DNA of 63,225 bases from Moraxella sp. (GTDB taxonomy: Bacteria > Pseudomonadota > Gammaproteobacteria > Pseudomonadales > Moraxellaceae), in the NCBI GenBank assembly GCA_030530785.1, contig JAUMUJ010000008.1:1-63225 (forward strand), read 5' to 3'. Below, one piece after another: positions 30,803 through 40,549 of this stretch (position 1 is the stretch's first letter; each line of letters begins with the position of its first letter). The translations under genes and the position numbers were made by a program. The notes under the pieces were generated by a model that ran no database searches, was not told the DNA's origin, and was given only the letters and a program-made list of their open reading frames with translations.

Positions 30803-32557
30803 ATGACTTTACGATACGAGCTAAATTTTAACCAATACCATGACCACCTTGTCCATGTCAATCTGACCTTTACCGCCCCAACCGACAGCCCAACCTTGTG
30901 GTTACCGACTTGGATAGCGGGGAGCTACTTGGTGCGTGAATTTGCCAAGCACATCGCCCAAGTGAGCTATCACACCGACACCGACCACATCGCCCAAAAA
31001 ACAAACAAAAATACCTTTGTCCTGCCCCATGTCAAACAAGGCGACATCGTTAATGTCAGCTATGATGTGTACTGCCACGACCTATCGGTACGCACAGCGT
31101 TTGTGGATAACACCCGTATTTTTGGTAATTTTACGTCATTATTACTCATGGTGTCATCACAAGAACAAAGCCCCTGCCAAATCAGTCTGTCTGTCCCCCA
31201 AGCCTTTTTAGCACAAAACCCAAGCACTCACCTAGCATCAGGCTTAAAGCACCAAACGCACACCAGCGATGATGGCGTGGTCTATGTCTTTGATGATGTG
31301 GTCGCTTTTGACAGTTATGACTATCCTTTTGAGATAGGCACACAAAGTGTCTTTGATTTTGATGTGATGGTGGGCGATAAAGCCGTTAATCATCGCTTTT
31401 TTATCGCAGGTCGTCATCAGGCAAACCTTGTACGCCTAAAAAATGATGTGGCTAAGATTTGCCAAAGCTACACCGACTGGTTGGGCGATGTGCCTTTTGA
31501 TGATTACACCTTTATGACGATGGCGACAGGGAGTGAGTACGGCGGACTTGAACACATTAACAGTACCGCTCTCATCACGCCACGCACCGATTTGCCAAGC
31601 ACGCTTGAAAGCGATGAGCCGTCAGCGGATTATCAGCGATTTTTGGGATTGTGTAGCCATGAGTATTTTCACGCATGGTGGGTCAAATCGGTCAAGCCTG
31701 ATGTCATGATGGACAATGATTTGACCCAAGAAAGTTATACGCCCCTGTTGTGGGTGTTTGAAGGGTTTACCAGCTATCTTGATGATTTGATGTTGCTACG
31801 TTCAGGCGTGATAAACAAAGACAGCTATCTAAAACTGCTGACCGCCCAACTAAACCGATATACCCAAACAGACGGACGGCATTATCAGAGTGTGGCAGAA
31901 TCTAGCTTTGACACTTGGATAAAACTCTATCGCCCCGATGAAAACACCCAAAACCAAAGCGTCAGCTACTATAATAAAGGAGCATTGGTCGCCTTGTGTT
32001 TGGATTTGATGTTAATCAAATCAGGTCATCGACTATTTGATGTCGTTAAAGTCTTTTATGATAAAGCCCAAAAAAGCCCCGACAAACGCTACGGACTGAC
32101 CACCGATGAGCTTGGGGTCGTCATCGCTGACATGATGGGAGCAGACAAGTGGCAAGCGTTTTATGATGATTATGTCATCGGGACAAAAGAAATGCCCCTT
32201 ATCCAACTGCTCGGTAGCGTGAACATAGACACCCACCAAACTTCCAAACCAAAAACATGGGGCATGAACATTAAAGACGATCCTATTGGGCTAAAAATCA
32301 CACACATTCATCGGGACAGCATGGCAAGTGGTGCAGGACTTTCATTTAATGATGTCATCGTTGCCATTGACGGCATTAAAGCCGACAAAGACCATCTAGA
32401 ACGCACCGCCAAACTTGCTTACCACACAAAATCGGACGTAAAACTACACGTTTTTCGCCGTGATGAACTGATGATGTTTACCATCACGTCAGGACAGCCC
32501 GTCAAGCACGATGAGTATCGCTTGATGGGCGATGGTTCGGGTTGGTTAGATTTTTAA
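30803..32557 (+). CDS. M61 family metallopeptidase with PDZ domain
   Basis: A 584-residue protein with the M61 build: N-terminal beta domain, the zinc motif HEYFH (His286, Glu287, His290) in LCSHEYFHAWWVKSVKP, the downstream glutamate in LWVFEGFTSYLDDLML, and a C-terminal PDZ domain (GLKITHIHRDSMASGAGLSFNDVIVAIDG). The family's characterised members are glycyl aminopeptidases. No signal peptide is seen, so it is probably cytoplasmic. Its 3' end overlaps the converging pseudouridine synthase gene by 12 bases. Confidence 0.92.
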   Translation: MTLRYELNFNQYHDHLVHVNLTFTAPTDSPTLWLPTWIAGSYLVREFAKHIAQVSYHTDTDHIAQKTNKNTFVLPHVKQGDIVNVSYDVYCHDLSVRTAFVDNTRIFGNFTSLLLMVSSQEQSPCQISLSVPQAFLAQNPSTHLASGLKHQTHTSDDGVVYVFDDVVAFDSYDYPFEIGTQSVFDFDVMVGDKAVNHRFFIAGRHQANLVRLKNDVAKICQSYTDWLGDVPFDDYTFMTMATGSEYGGLEHINSTALITPRTDLPSTLESDEPSADYQRFLGLCSHEYFHAWWVKSVKPDVMMDNDLTQESYTPLLWVFEGFTSYLDDLMLLRSGVINKDSYLKLLTAQLNRYTQTDGRHYQSVAESSFDTWIKLYRPDENTQNQSVSYYNKGALVALCLDLMLIKSGHRLFDVVKVFYDKAQKSPDKRYGLTTDELGVVIADMMGADKWQAFYDDYVIGTKEMPLIQLLGSVNIDTHQTSKPKTWGMNIKDDPIGLKITHIHRDSMASGAGLSFNDVIVAIDGIKADKDHLERTAKLAYHTKSDVKLHVFRRDELMMFTITSGQPVKHDEYRLMGDGSGWLDF

Positions 32558-33121
32558 ACGTTGGCGATGGACATTTAAACGCACAAATTCGCCCGATTTT
32601 AACCCGCCAAGCTCCCATCTGCCCACCTGATGACGGATGAGACGTAAGCACGGCAAACCCACATGGGCAGTCATACGGCGAATTTGGCGATTTTTACCCT
32701 CAAAGATGGTCATGCTAAGCCATGTGGTCGGGACAGATTGACGCACCCGTATCGGGGGCTGTCGCCCCCAAAGACTGATGGGTAGCTCATCTGGCACGCT
32801 GACGATGGCAGGTTTGGTTTTACCATCTTTTAGGTGAACACCCACACGCAGGGCATGAAGTTGTTCGGGTGTGGGCGTGTTTTCTACTTGCACAAGATAG
32901 GTCTTGCCCCAAACATTGTCCGCCTTTGGGGTGGTGATGGCATGATTGAGTTTGCCATCATCGGTCAAAATCAGCAAGCCTTCGCTGTCTTTATCAAGCC
33001 GTCCTGCCACCCTTAGGCTTTTGTCGTCAAAATAGTCCATGAGCGTCATCATGCCATCATGGTCTTTGCGAAATTGGCTATGCACCCCGTAGGGCTTATT
33101 AAATAAAATGACCGTAGCCAT
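32546..33121 (-). CDS. rluE: Pseudouridine synthase, RluE/RsuA family
   Basis: About 191 residues from the ATG at 33119-33121, which follows AAGGA by five bases. The catalytic motif is GRLDKDSEGLLILTDDGKLNHAIT (Asp in RLDKDSEG), with FNKPYGVHSQF at the N-terminus and RQIRRMTAHVGLPCLRLIRHQVG at the C-terminus. No S4 domain precedes the catalytic domain, which fits RluE (23S rRNA U2457) better than RsuA. An in-frame upstream start at 33154 would add 11 residues and run into a terminator stem. Confidence 0.88.
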   Translation of the reverse strand: MATVILFNKPYGVHSQFRKDHDGMMTLMDYFDDKSLRVAGRLDKDSEGLLILTDDGKLNHAITTPKADNVWGKTYLVQVENTPTPEQLHALRVGVHLKDGKTKPAIVSVPDELPISLWGRQPPIRVRQSVPTTWLSMTIFEGKNRQIRRMTAHVGLPCLRLIRHQVGRWELGGLKSGEFVRLNVHRQRLKI

Positions 33122-33137
33122 ATTTTTCCTTTTCATC

Positions 33138-33170
33138 AAAAACAAACGGCTCACCGTAGCAAGCCGTTTG
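33138..33170 (-). terminator. Terminator of the first OmpA-domain gene
   Basis: The inverted repeat CAAACGGCT / AGCCGTTTG is followed on the minus strand by GTTTTTG, 17 bases after the stop codon at 33187. Confidence 0.8.
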
Positions 33171-33186
33171 GTTAAATAAACACGGT

Positions 33187-34983
33187 TTATTTATTTTCAG
33201 TAGGAGCGTCTGCTTTTGCTTCGGTGGTGTCGTCAGCTTTGTCTTCTGACTTGGCTTGAGCGTCAGCCACCGCTTGACTGTTGTCAGCATTACCCACCGA
33301 TGTAACCGTACCGTCTTCTTCAATGAGCGTAAACTCAATACGGCGGTTTTGGAAACGTCCTTGCTCGGTGGCGTTAGATGCCACAGGCTCATCAGAGCTT
33401 GCCCCAAACACCTCCAAACGCTCCGCTGGCACACCCTTAGAAACTAGGTATTCACGCACGGCATTGGCACGGCGTTCGGAGAGTTTTTGGTTAGAAGCGT
33501 GGTTACCCTGAGAGTCGGTATGCCCTGTGATTTTTAGGCGAGCTTCGGGCAAACTGGCAAGTTTGGTGGCAGCCGTATCCAAAATGGCTTTATTGGCATC
33601 AGGCACAGCGTGTGAAGCGGTTGCAAAGTTGATGATTTGCATATTTAGGGCTTTGATGACATCTTCGGCAGTGGCGGTGTCATTTAAGCCTTCAAGTGCC
33701 GTTTTGGCAGATTCAAGGCTGGTATTAACCGCAGTGTCCGCATCAAGCTGTGGTTCAGCATCCACCACATAATCCGCTCCAACCACGCCTTTGACACCAT
33801 CAATGAGTTTTTTTAGTGCCTCAGGGTCGGTAGAATTTAGGTGGATTTCTTTATCGCTGATGTTTAAGCTGGCATTTGGCACGCCTTTCATCAGACCAAA
33901 AATGGCAGGCAGATGTTCTGCCACAGGCAATGTGTCGGCGTGTTCTGCTGATGTGTTCAATTCACACTTATCTGCACCAAACACCCCTGACAAAGCAGTA
34001 CGAATGGATGCAAACACACCCTCGCCACCTGCTTGACCTTTACAGGTATAAATGGCATTACCCGTCTCATCGGTCGCAAAGCTCAAAGTGGCAGGTTTAG
34101 CATCGGCAGGAGCAGTGGTGGCTTGGGCTTCTTGGGCGGTAGTGCCAGATGAGTTGACCACTGGTTTTGCCACAGGAGTGGTGGTGTCTTGACAGCTACG
34201 AAGCAACAACCAAATCAGACCTGCTAAAATCAACAATCCAATGATGGGCAATAGGCTTTTTAAGAAGCCACCGCCTTTTTTGGCAGTTTCGGCAACTTCA
34301 TGACCAACATTAGATGCCACAGAGCTGGCACTTGACGCTACCGAACCAACAGCATCTTTTGCTCCCGAAGCCACGTCTTTTGCCCCAGAGACCACCGCTC
34401 CTGTGGCATTTTTAGCACCGTCAGCCACACCGCCTGCCAAGTTACCCACGCCACTTGCCAAACCCGATACTGCGTCTTTTGCTCCGCCTGCCACAGAGCC
34501 TGCAAAACCTGCCACGCCTGCAAGCAGACCAGCTGGCAATAAAGCGGTCGCCCAACTTGGCAAAAAGCCCGCCAAGTCTTCTAATTTGCTTTTTAAGTAG
34601 GCAGAGATAGAGATGTCGCCTGCCAAGCCCTTAAATTCTTTAAGCACCAAAGGCGTGGCGGTTGCCAATACCGCACTGGTGGTGCTTTCTGGTAAGTCGT
34701 GTTCTTTGGCAAGCTCGCTGGTCAGCAACGACACCTGTGAGTTACCTTTGTCATCTTGTAACAGAGCATCAAGCAGTTTTGCTCCATTGTCCGATGCGTC
34801 TGCTTCTTTGTTAATCAAAGACTCCACACGCTCCACCGCTGATGAATCAGATAGGCGAGCCCCCAAAATACCATAGATAGACGTTAAAAGATGACCTTTG
34901 GATTCGTCATCTCCTGTGTAGTGTTTGACAAGTTCTAGCACTTTTGGGGTGATGAGCTTGTGAAGTTGTTCAATGATGTTCAT
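33187..34983 (-). CDS. OmpA-domain envelope protein, paralogue 1 (DUF937-like N-terminus, membrane helix, OmpA C-terminus)
   Basis: A 598-residue protein. Residues 1-160 are helical and resemble DUF937. Residues about 150-235 are Ala/Gly/Ser/Val-rich with short repeats (GAKDVASGAKDAVGSVASSASS). A single membrane helix follows (SLLPIIGLLILAGLIWLLLRSC). Next come a BON-like pair-of-helices region, and a C-terminal peptidoglycan-binding OmpA domain (LKITGHTDSQGNHASNQKLSERRANAVREYLVSKGV, then RFQNRRIEF). The last 30 residues are acidic. With no signal peptide, the membrane helix probably puts the OmpA domain in the periplasm. The next gene upstream is a paralogue. Confidence 0.85.
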   Translation of the reverse strand: MNIIEQLHKLITPKVLELVKHYTGDDESKGHLLTSIYGILGARLSDSSAVERVESLINKEADASDNGAKLLDALLQDDKGNSQVSLLTSELAKEHDLPESTTSAVLATATPLVLKEFKGLAGDISISAYLKSKLEDLAGFLPSWATALLPAGLLAGVAGFAGSVAGGAKDAVSGLASGVGNLAGGVADGAKNATGAVVSGAKDVASGAKDAVGSVASSASSVASNVGHEVAETAKKGGGFLKSLLPIIGLLILAGLIWLLLRSCQDTTTPVAKPVVNSSGTTAQEAQATTAPADAKPATLSFATDETGNAIYTCKGQAGGEGVFASIRTALSGVFGADKCELNTSAEHADTLPVAEHLPAIFGLMKGVPNASLNISDKEIHLNSTDPEALKKLIDGVKGVVGADYVVDAEPQLDADTAVNTSLESAKTALEGLNDTATAEDVIKALNMQIINFATASHAVPDANKAILDTAATKLASLPEARLKITGHTDSQGNHASNQKLSERRANAVREYLVSKGVPAERLEVFGASSDEPVASNATEQGRFQNRRIEFTLIEEDGTVTSVGNADNSQAVADAQAKSEDKADDTTEAKADAPTENK

Positions 34984-35292
34984 GGCAATTTTCCCTAAGT
35001 TGAACGTTAAAAGTGATAGTTACAAAAACAATGGCAAATGAAAATTTACCCTTATCATGCTTTAAGACATCAATCGTCTTTGGCGCACTACACACCTGTT
35101 TGGGTCAAACTAAAATCCCCAAGACTTTGCTTAAAACATTAAAAGCACCATCACATCAGTACGGAGTGCTTTTAACAAATGTAAGGCAAACGTAATATTT
35201 ACATTTAGGGTGTATTGTCGTTAATTTAACCGCAGAAAAAAAGGGGTAGCAACAATAAATCAACAAAAACTCACACAAAATACATAATTCGC
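34984..35292. other. Intergenic region between the two OmpA-domain genes
   Basis: This 309-base stretch holds a ribosome site (AGGGAAAATTGCC before the 34983 start) and the terminator of the upstream paralogue at 35139-35175. I see no gene or further repeat in it. Confidence 0.5.
35139..35175 (-). terminator. Terminator-like hairpin downstream of OmpA-domain paralogue 2
   Basis: A perfect 10-bp inverted repeat TTAAAAGCAC (35139-35148) / GTGCTTTTAA (35166-35175) lies about 118 bases after the stop codon. Confidence 0.55.
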
Positions 35293-37140
35293 TCATCGGC
35301 GAATCTCAAATGACTGCCCTCGCATGACCCCATCTGACCCAATGGAAGTCTCTGATAATTCTAGCACTTCTTGGGGAACAGGCTGATTTTGATTTTGGGC
35401 AGACGTGGACTCTTGAGATTGAATGGTGTGCGTCTCACCCACATAAGCACCGTCTCCGCTCGTACTTGGAGAAACAGTTTGTGCCACTGCGGTCGCCCCA
35501 TCATTTATCACTGGCTGTGGTGCAGAATAAGCAGGTTCTGGCAAAATCACAGGGGGCATACCCTGCACAGACATGGGCTGGCTTGGTTCATCAAACATCA
35601 CAGGTGATGTCTCACTTGGCACATAAGGAGCAGACTCAACCATCTGCGGACGCTCATAAGTCGTGGGTGTGGTGGCTTTGGTAACTTTGTCGGACAGCCA
35701 AGCCATCGTCTCTTCATCATGTACCAAAAATTCCACACGGCGGTTTTTAAATTGCCCCATTTGGGTAACATTATCAGCAATGGGGAAAGCACTGCCCACC
35801 CCTTTTACCACAAGCTGTCCATCTGACACGCCTTGCGACACCAAAAAATTCTTGACCGTTTGGGCTTGGGCTTGGGATAATGCCACACTTGCGGACATAT
35901 CAGGATTGGTGGTGTCGGTATGGCTGGCGATGATGAGCTTTATGCTGGGGTTACTGATAAGTTTTTGGGCAAAAAGAGCCAGCGGAGCATGATATAACTC
36001 TGACAGCTCGGTCGTGCCATAAAAATCTATGTGTTGCAAGTTAATCGCTCGCACAAGCTGATAAGGCGTGGCAGTATTATCCAGCACATTGAGTGCGGTC
36101 ATGGCTTTATCAATGCTGTCATTGATGACGGTTGATTTATCCAAAGGTGGCACAGCAGACACCATAAACTGCGGGGCAAGCAATCCAATATCGCCCACCA
36201 TGCGATTTAGCACATTGGTTTCTGGGTGATTGACCATGATTTGACCACCAACAATCTCAATGCTGGTAAAAGGCTCAGACTTCATCATGGCAATGATACT
36301 TTCAAGCCGTTCAAGTCCCACCAAAGATGAACCAAACGCCCCATCAATATCAATGATACACTCCACCTGCCCGAAATTTTTTTGTAAAATCTGCACAAAT
36401 CGTGTTTGTAGAGCATTATCACCCACTTCCGCCAAACAGCCGTACAGCGTGCCGTTTTCACCCGTAGTCAAAAGCAGTCTGGGCGGGTTTAGATGACCAG
36501 ATGAAACAAGGGTTTGCTGGGCGGTCTCTGATGGGATCTGACTTTTTTGATACAGCTTCCAAGCTCCCACCGACACGCCTGCCATCGCCATGAGCACCAA
36601 TGCTCCAAGCCCCCATGCAATGGGGCGGATTTTTTTGGGGCGGGCTGATGGTTTTGGGGCGATGTCTTGGGTGGCTTCTTGGGAAATTTCATCGTCTGAT
36701 ACATCTGCCATCTCTTGTAACGGCTCGGTGTCAGCAGATGGCTGATGGGTGGTACTGACAAACTGCCCCCCGATAAACTCACCTGCCCATGCTGGCAAAT
36801 ACAGCTCACCCACCCCTTGCTGTGCCAACATATCAGATAAAGCGTGTTCACCCAAAAGCCCCAAAAGCTCATTTATCATGGTGGGCGTGGCTTCATCTAG
36901 CCACGATGATATTTGAGTATCTGGCAAATGAAAACTGCGTGAAAACCGTTTTATCAAATCTTGGGTCTGCTCACCCCACAATGCTGACACACCTGTTAAA
37001 ATAGAAATGTCATCGTGTCGTTGTGCCATATGGCAGACGCTTAGGGCATAATACTGTTTAAGCAAATCCGCTTTTGGGTCGCCATCATGTATGCCAAGCG
37101 TTGGCGATACCAAGCCGTGCAAATATTGTACAATATCCAT
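35293..37140 (-). CDS. OmpA-domain envelope protein, paralogue 2
   Basis: About 615 residues from the ATG at 37138-37140 (MDIVQYLHGLVSPTLG). The same layout as its neighbour is seen: a DUF937-like N-terminal region, an acidic linker, one membrane helix (IAWGLGALVLMAMAGVSVGAWKLY), a BON-like region (ILNRMVGDIGLLAPQFMVSAVPPLDKS) and an OmpA domain (IKLIIASHTDTTNPDMSASVALSQAQAQTVKNFLVSQGV, FKNRRVEFLV). It ends in about 120 residues of Pro/Gln/Ser/Thr-rich sequence. The two paralogues share build but have diverged strongly. Confidence 0.83.
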   Translation of the reverse strand: MDIVQYLHGLVSPTLGIHDGDPKADLLKQYYALSVCHMAQRHDDISILTGVSALWGEQTQDLIKRFSRSFHLPDTQISSWLDEATPTMINELLGLLGEHALSDMLAQQGVGELYLPAWAGEFIGGQFVSTTHQPSADTEPLQEMADVSDDEISQEATQDIAPKPSARPKKIRPIAWGLGALVLMAMAGVSVGAWKLYQKSQIPSETAQQTLVSSGHLNPPRLLLTTGENGTLYGCLAEVGDNALQTRFVQILQKNFGQVECIIDIDGAFGSSLVGLERLESIIAMMKSEPFTSIEIVGGQIMVNHPETNVLNRMVGDIGLLAPQFMVSAVPPLDKSTVINDSIDKAMTALNVLDNTATPYQLVRAINLQHIDFYGTTELSELYHAPLALFAQKLISNPSIKLIIASHTDTTNPDMSASVALSQAQAQTVKNFLVSQGVSDGQLVVKGVGSAFPIADNVTQMGQFKNRRVEFLVHDEETMAWLSDKVTKATTPTTYERPQMVESAPYVPSETSPVMFDEPSQPMSVQGMPPVILPEPAYSAPQPVINDGATAVAQTVSPSTSGDGAYVGETHTIQSQESTSAQNQNQPVPQEVLELSETSIGSDGVMRGQSFEIRR

Positions 37141-37189
37141 CAAACACACTCACTGTTATTTTTGAGTATTATACCGCACTTTTACCCAA

Positions 37190-37219
37190 AAAAAGCGTGG
37201 GTCATCTTATCTGACCCAC
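37190..37219 (-). terminator. Terminator of fxsA
   Basis: The stem GTGGGTCA / TGACCCAC is followed on the minus strand by GC and seven Ts, 20 bases after the fxsA stop. Confidence 0.85.
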
Positions 37220-37238
37220 CTTTTATCATATTTAGTCG

Positions 37239-37808
37239 TCAATCGTCATTGGCGGACTTTTGCTTCACTTTGGCTTGCCCATCAATGGTTGTGCCTTGAC
37301 CAAAACCACCGAATCCCCCCTGCCCAAAAGGATTACCTTGTCCAAAGGGGTTGTTGGGATTGACATTTGCTCCCATATTGCCAAACGCCCCTGTGCCACC
37401 CATCTGCTTTGCCATCATCGCCATCATTTTGTCTTGGTTTTTCATGGCATAATCTTTGGCTTTTTTGGTCAAAATCTTTTGAATGGCAGGCAATAAAATC
37501 AACACCGCCCCAACATCAGTCAAAAGACCTGGTAGCAAAAACAACACACCCGCCAGCCCTATGGCGATGGATTTGGTAACCACGTTCTCGGAGGGCTGAT
37601 TGGCAGGGTTGGGAATGACCCCGCTTTTCATTTGCTGAGCCATCGGGTTTAAGGTGCTGGCAGATTTACGAATAAGTGCAAGCCCAATAAAAATCGCCAC
37701 AATAAACCAAATAAACACGAGCCAACCGCTCACAAATTGAGCAATCAGATACCACAACAGCATTTCAATGATAAACCAAACCAATGCAATGCCAACAACA
37801 ACACCCAT
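37239..37808 (-). CDS. fxsA: FxsA family cytoplasmic-membrane protein
   Basis: About 189 residues from the ATG at 37806-37808 behind AAGGA. There are four predicted membrane helices with FxsA features: WFIIEMLLWYLIAQFVSGWLVFIWFIVAIFIGLALI and IAIGLAGVLFLLPGLLTDVGAVLILLPAIQKIL. The C-terminal 50 residues are Gly/Asn/Phe-rich (NPFGQGNPFGQGGFGGFGQG). FxsA is known in E. coli for relieving exclusion of phage T7 by the F plasmid; its normal role is unclear. Confidence 0.87.
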   Translation of the reverse strand: MGVVVGIALVWFIIEMLLWYLIAQFVSGWLVFIWFIVAIFIGLALIRKSASTLNPMAQQMKSGVIPNPANQPSENVVTKSIAIGLAGVLFLLPGLLTDVGAVLILLPAIQKILTKKAKDYAMKNQDKMMAMMAKQMGGTGAFGNMGANVNPNNPFGQGNPFGQGGFGGFGQGTTIDGQAKVKQKSANDD

Positions 37809-37922
37809 AATGTTTCCTTGTAAATTTAAGATAATGAATTTTGCCACAAAATCGGTTATAATACAAGGTTTGTTCGGTCACCAATTTTTCAAGGCGTTGG
37901 CGATAATTTTTTGGTTTAACTC

Positions 37923-38522
37923 ATGACACTCATCATCGGCATAGACCCCGGCTCTCGCATGACAGGTTACGGTATCATCCGTGCGGTGGGCGACCGCTTA
38001 ACCTTTTTGGATGCAGGAACGATACGCACCGACAGCACCGAAATGCCCGTGCGTATCAGTCAAATTTTTAATGGCATTGCACGGATTGTTCAGCATTACC
38101 AAAAATACCATGATGAACCGATACATTCTGCCATTGAGCAGGTATTTATGGCGACCAACCCCGACAGCGCCTTAAAACTGGGGCAAGCTCGTGGGGCAGC
38201 GATTGCGTCCTTGACCGCACAAGGCTTGACCGTATCAGAGTACACCGCTCGGCAAATCAAGCAGGCGGTGTGTGGCTATGGGGCAGCGGACAAGGAGCAA
38301 GTTACGGCGATGGTTTGTCGTCTGCTTGCCCTTGATGTCGCCCCGCAAGCTGACGCATCAGACGGCTTGGCGTGTGCCATTTGCCACGCCCATTCTAGCC
38401 ATTCCATGCACAAACTTTTGGGCAACACCGCCCTAAAAGGTCGCTCGGCAAGCAAAAAAAAAGGACGATGGCGACTGTCTGAAACCGATTTGGCAACCAA
38501 CCTTTTATTAAAATCCCAATAA
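37923..38522 (+). CDS. ruvC: Holliday junction resolvase RuvC
   Basis: A 199-residue endonuclease of recombinational repair. The first acidic residue is in IIGIDPGSRMTGYGII (Asp7), Glu in HSAIEQVFMATNPDSALKLGQARG, and the last pair in DASDGLACAICHAH. The C-terminal tail of about 30 residues beyond the family core is basic (RSASKKKGRWRLSETD). ruvA and ruvB are not in this window. It starts directly with ATG after a weak ribosome site. Confidence 0.96.
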   Translation: MTLIIGIDPGSRMTGYGIIRAVGDRLTFLDAGTIRTDSTEMPVRISQIFNGIARIVQHYQKYHDEPIHSAIEQVFMATNPDSALKLGQARGAAIASLTAQGLTVSEYTARQIKQAVCGYGAADKEQVTAMVCRLLALDVAPQADASDGLACAICHAHSSHSMHKLLGNTALKGRSASKKKGRWRLSETDLATNLLLKSQ

Positions 38523-38654
38523 ATGATTTGCACAAAAAATAAGAATTTTTATTCAGCCAATCATTCTTAGTTGAATATTTATCCACATCATGGTCATACA
38601 AAAAAATTTTTGCTATAATCTGATAAATTGTTTATATATAGGTAAAAATTCATC

Positions 38655-39149
38655 ATGCAAACATCACAAGATTATAACCCCTACCAAATGCCCCAAGATG
38701 ATTTTGATGAATATCATGACGACATTCCGCCATTATATAATCCCAACGCAGCTGCCTTATGGTCGCTATTATTTATGCCATTTGGGGCATGGATACACGC
38801 CAAAAACTGGGAAGCGGTGGGCGAATATGATTTAGCCAAACAAAACTACTGGGTTGCGGTTGGCTCTGTTGCCTTTTTTCTTATCAATACGCTGTTTGAC
38901 ATGACGATGGGCATCGCCTTTCCGATGGCAATCAATGTCGGATTATTAGTGGGTTGGTATGTGGCACTTGGTAAAAAACAAATCACCGCCTTTAAAGAAG
39001 AGCTGGGGACAGATTATGAGAAAAAATCACTATTCACACCCGTGTTGGTGGGCGTACTTGGCTCAAACGTGGCTTTATTTATCATCATTATGGCACTTCA
39101 AATTTTACTGTCAATGATGGGATTGCTACACCCAAGCTGGCTAGAATAA
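38655..39149 (+). CDS. Hypothetical multi-pass membrane protein
   Basis: A 164-residue protein with a polar Asp/Tyr/Pro/Gln-rich N-terminus, the motif NPNAAALWSLLFMPFGAWIHAKNW, and about four hydrophobic helices. The opening motif is shared by a family of uncharacterised proteins in Neisseriaceae and Moraxellaceae, but I cannot name a function. It stands alone between ruvC and a terminator. Confidence 0.7.
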   Translation: MQTSQDYNPYQMPQDDFDEYHDDIPPLYNPNAAALWSLLFMPFGAWIHAKNWEAVGEYDLAKQNYWVAVGSVAFFLINTLFDMTMGIAFPMAINVGLLVGWYVALGKKQITAFKEELGTDYEKKSLFTPVLVGVLGSNVALFIIIMALQILLSMMGLLHPSWLE

Positions 39150-39152
39150 CCC

Positions 39153-39183
39153 AAAAACCAATGAGTTATCATTGGTTTTTTTA
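39153..39183 (+). terminator. Rho-independent terminator upstream of the pyrimidine permease gene
   Basis: The stem AAAAACCAATGA / TCATTGGTTTTT with a 4-base loop and T-run lies right after the preceding stop codon. It also lies about 22 bases before the permease start, so it could be part of its leader. Confidence 0.85.
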
Positions 39184-39204
39184 TTGAAAATTAAGGATAA
39201 CATC

Positions 39205-40500
39205 ATGTCTTGGTTTCCCAAATTTACCCCATACAAAGGCGACATCGCCACAAGCCCTGTCGCAACGAACGAGTACCTACCTCCTGCCCAGACGGTCATG
39301 CTCGGCATTCAGCACGTTTTGGCGATGTTTGGGGCGACCGTACTTGCCCCGATTTTGATGGGTTTTGATGCCAATCTTGCCATCATGATGAGCGGGATTT
39401 GTACGATTTTATTTTTTGTCATGACAGGCGGACGAGTGCCAAGCTATCTGGGCTCGTCCTTTGCTTTTATTGGGGTGGTCTCTGCCGCCACCGCTCACGC
39501 CACAGGAAGTGGGGCTAACCCAAATCTGGGCGTGGCACTGGGCGGTATCATCGCTTGTGGTGTCATCTATGCCTTGATTGGCTTTATCGTCATGGGAGCA
39601 GGGACACGCTGGATTGAAAAGCTCATGCCTCCTGTGGTAACGGGTGCGGCGGTGATGATTATTGGGCTAAATCTTGCCCCTGTTACGGTGTCGGCGGTGG
39701 CAGGTAAACCCTTTGAGCTTGCCATGACCTTAGTTACCGTATTGTGCATGAGTGGCATTGCGGTGTTTGCTAAGGGTTTTGTCAAAAGGTTATTACTTCT
39801 TTTAGGTTTGGTGCTGGCTTATGTCATTTATGCCATTGTTGCCAATGGGTTTGGCATGGGTCAGCCGATTGATTTTGGAGTGATTGGGCAAGCAAGCTGG
39901 TTTGGCGTGCCAAATTTCTCCTCCCCTGTGTTTGATGTGAATGCCATGCTCATCATTGCTCCTGTGGCATTTATTCTGGTGGCAGAAAACTTAGGTCATA
40001 TCAAAGCAGTGGGAGCGATGACGGGTGAAAATCTCACCCCACAGCTTGGCAAGGCATTTGTCGCTGATGGTGTGGCAACCGCCTTATCGGCAGGAGTGGG
40101 CGGTACGGGCATGACAACCTATGGTGAAAACATTGGCGTGATGGCGATTACTCGGGTGTACTCTACGCTTGTGTTTGTGGTGGCGGGAGTGTTTGCCATC
40201 TGTCTGGGACTGTCGCCAAAATTTGGAGCGTTAATCCAAACCATTCCCACGCCCGTACTGACGGGTGCATCCATTGTTGTGTTTGGGCTGATTACCATTG
40301 CGGGGGCAAAAATTTGGATTGACAACAAAGTGGATTTTTCTGACAACAAAAATCTCATGGTCGGGGCGGTTACGGTAATTTTGGGAACGGGGAATTTTGG
40401 CTTGATGATTGGTTCGTTTGATTTGGGTGGGATTGGCACGGCAACTTTTATGGCAATTTTCTTAAATTGGCTACTTGGACTAAAAAATCAGGCACGATAA
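39205..40500 (+). CDS. uraA: NCS2 family pyrimidine (uracil) permease
   Basis: About 431 residues from the ATG at 39205, behind AAGGA. It has the NCS2 fold with motifs SYLGSSFAFIGVVSAA, PPVVTGAAVMIIGLNLAP, LVAENLGHIKAVGAMTG and GVGGTGMTTYGENIGVMAITRVYST, the last typical of the uracil branch (UraA/RutG) rather than the xanthine/uric acid branch. It imports uracil or related pyrimidines with protons. There is no upp or pyrimidine gene beside it, so the substrate is inferred from sequence only. Confidence 0.9.
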   Translation: MSWFPKFTPYKGDIATSPVATNEYLPPAQTVMLGIQHVLAMFGATVLAPILMGFDANLAIMMSGICTILFFVMTGGRVPSYLGSSFAFIGVVSAATAHATGSGANPNLGVALGGIIACGVIYALIGFIVMGAGTRWIEKLMPPVVTGAAVMIIGLNLAPVTVSAVAGKPFELAMTLVTVLCMSGIAVFAKGFVKRLLLLLGLVLAYVIYAIVANGFGMGQPIDFGVIGQASWFGVPNFSSPVFDVNAMLIIAPVAFILVAENLGHIKAVGAMTGENLTPQLGKAFVADGVATALSAGVGGTGMTTYGENIGVMAITRVYSTLVFVVAGVFAICLGLSPKFGALIQTIPTPVLTGASIVVFGLITIAGAKIWIDNKVDFSDNKNLMVGAVTVILGTGNFGLMIGSFDLGGIGTATFMAIFLNWLLGLKNQAR

Positions 40501-40549
40501 ATTGGGCAAGCATCGCCTGTGCTTATACCAAAAACGCCAAAGATGACAG

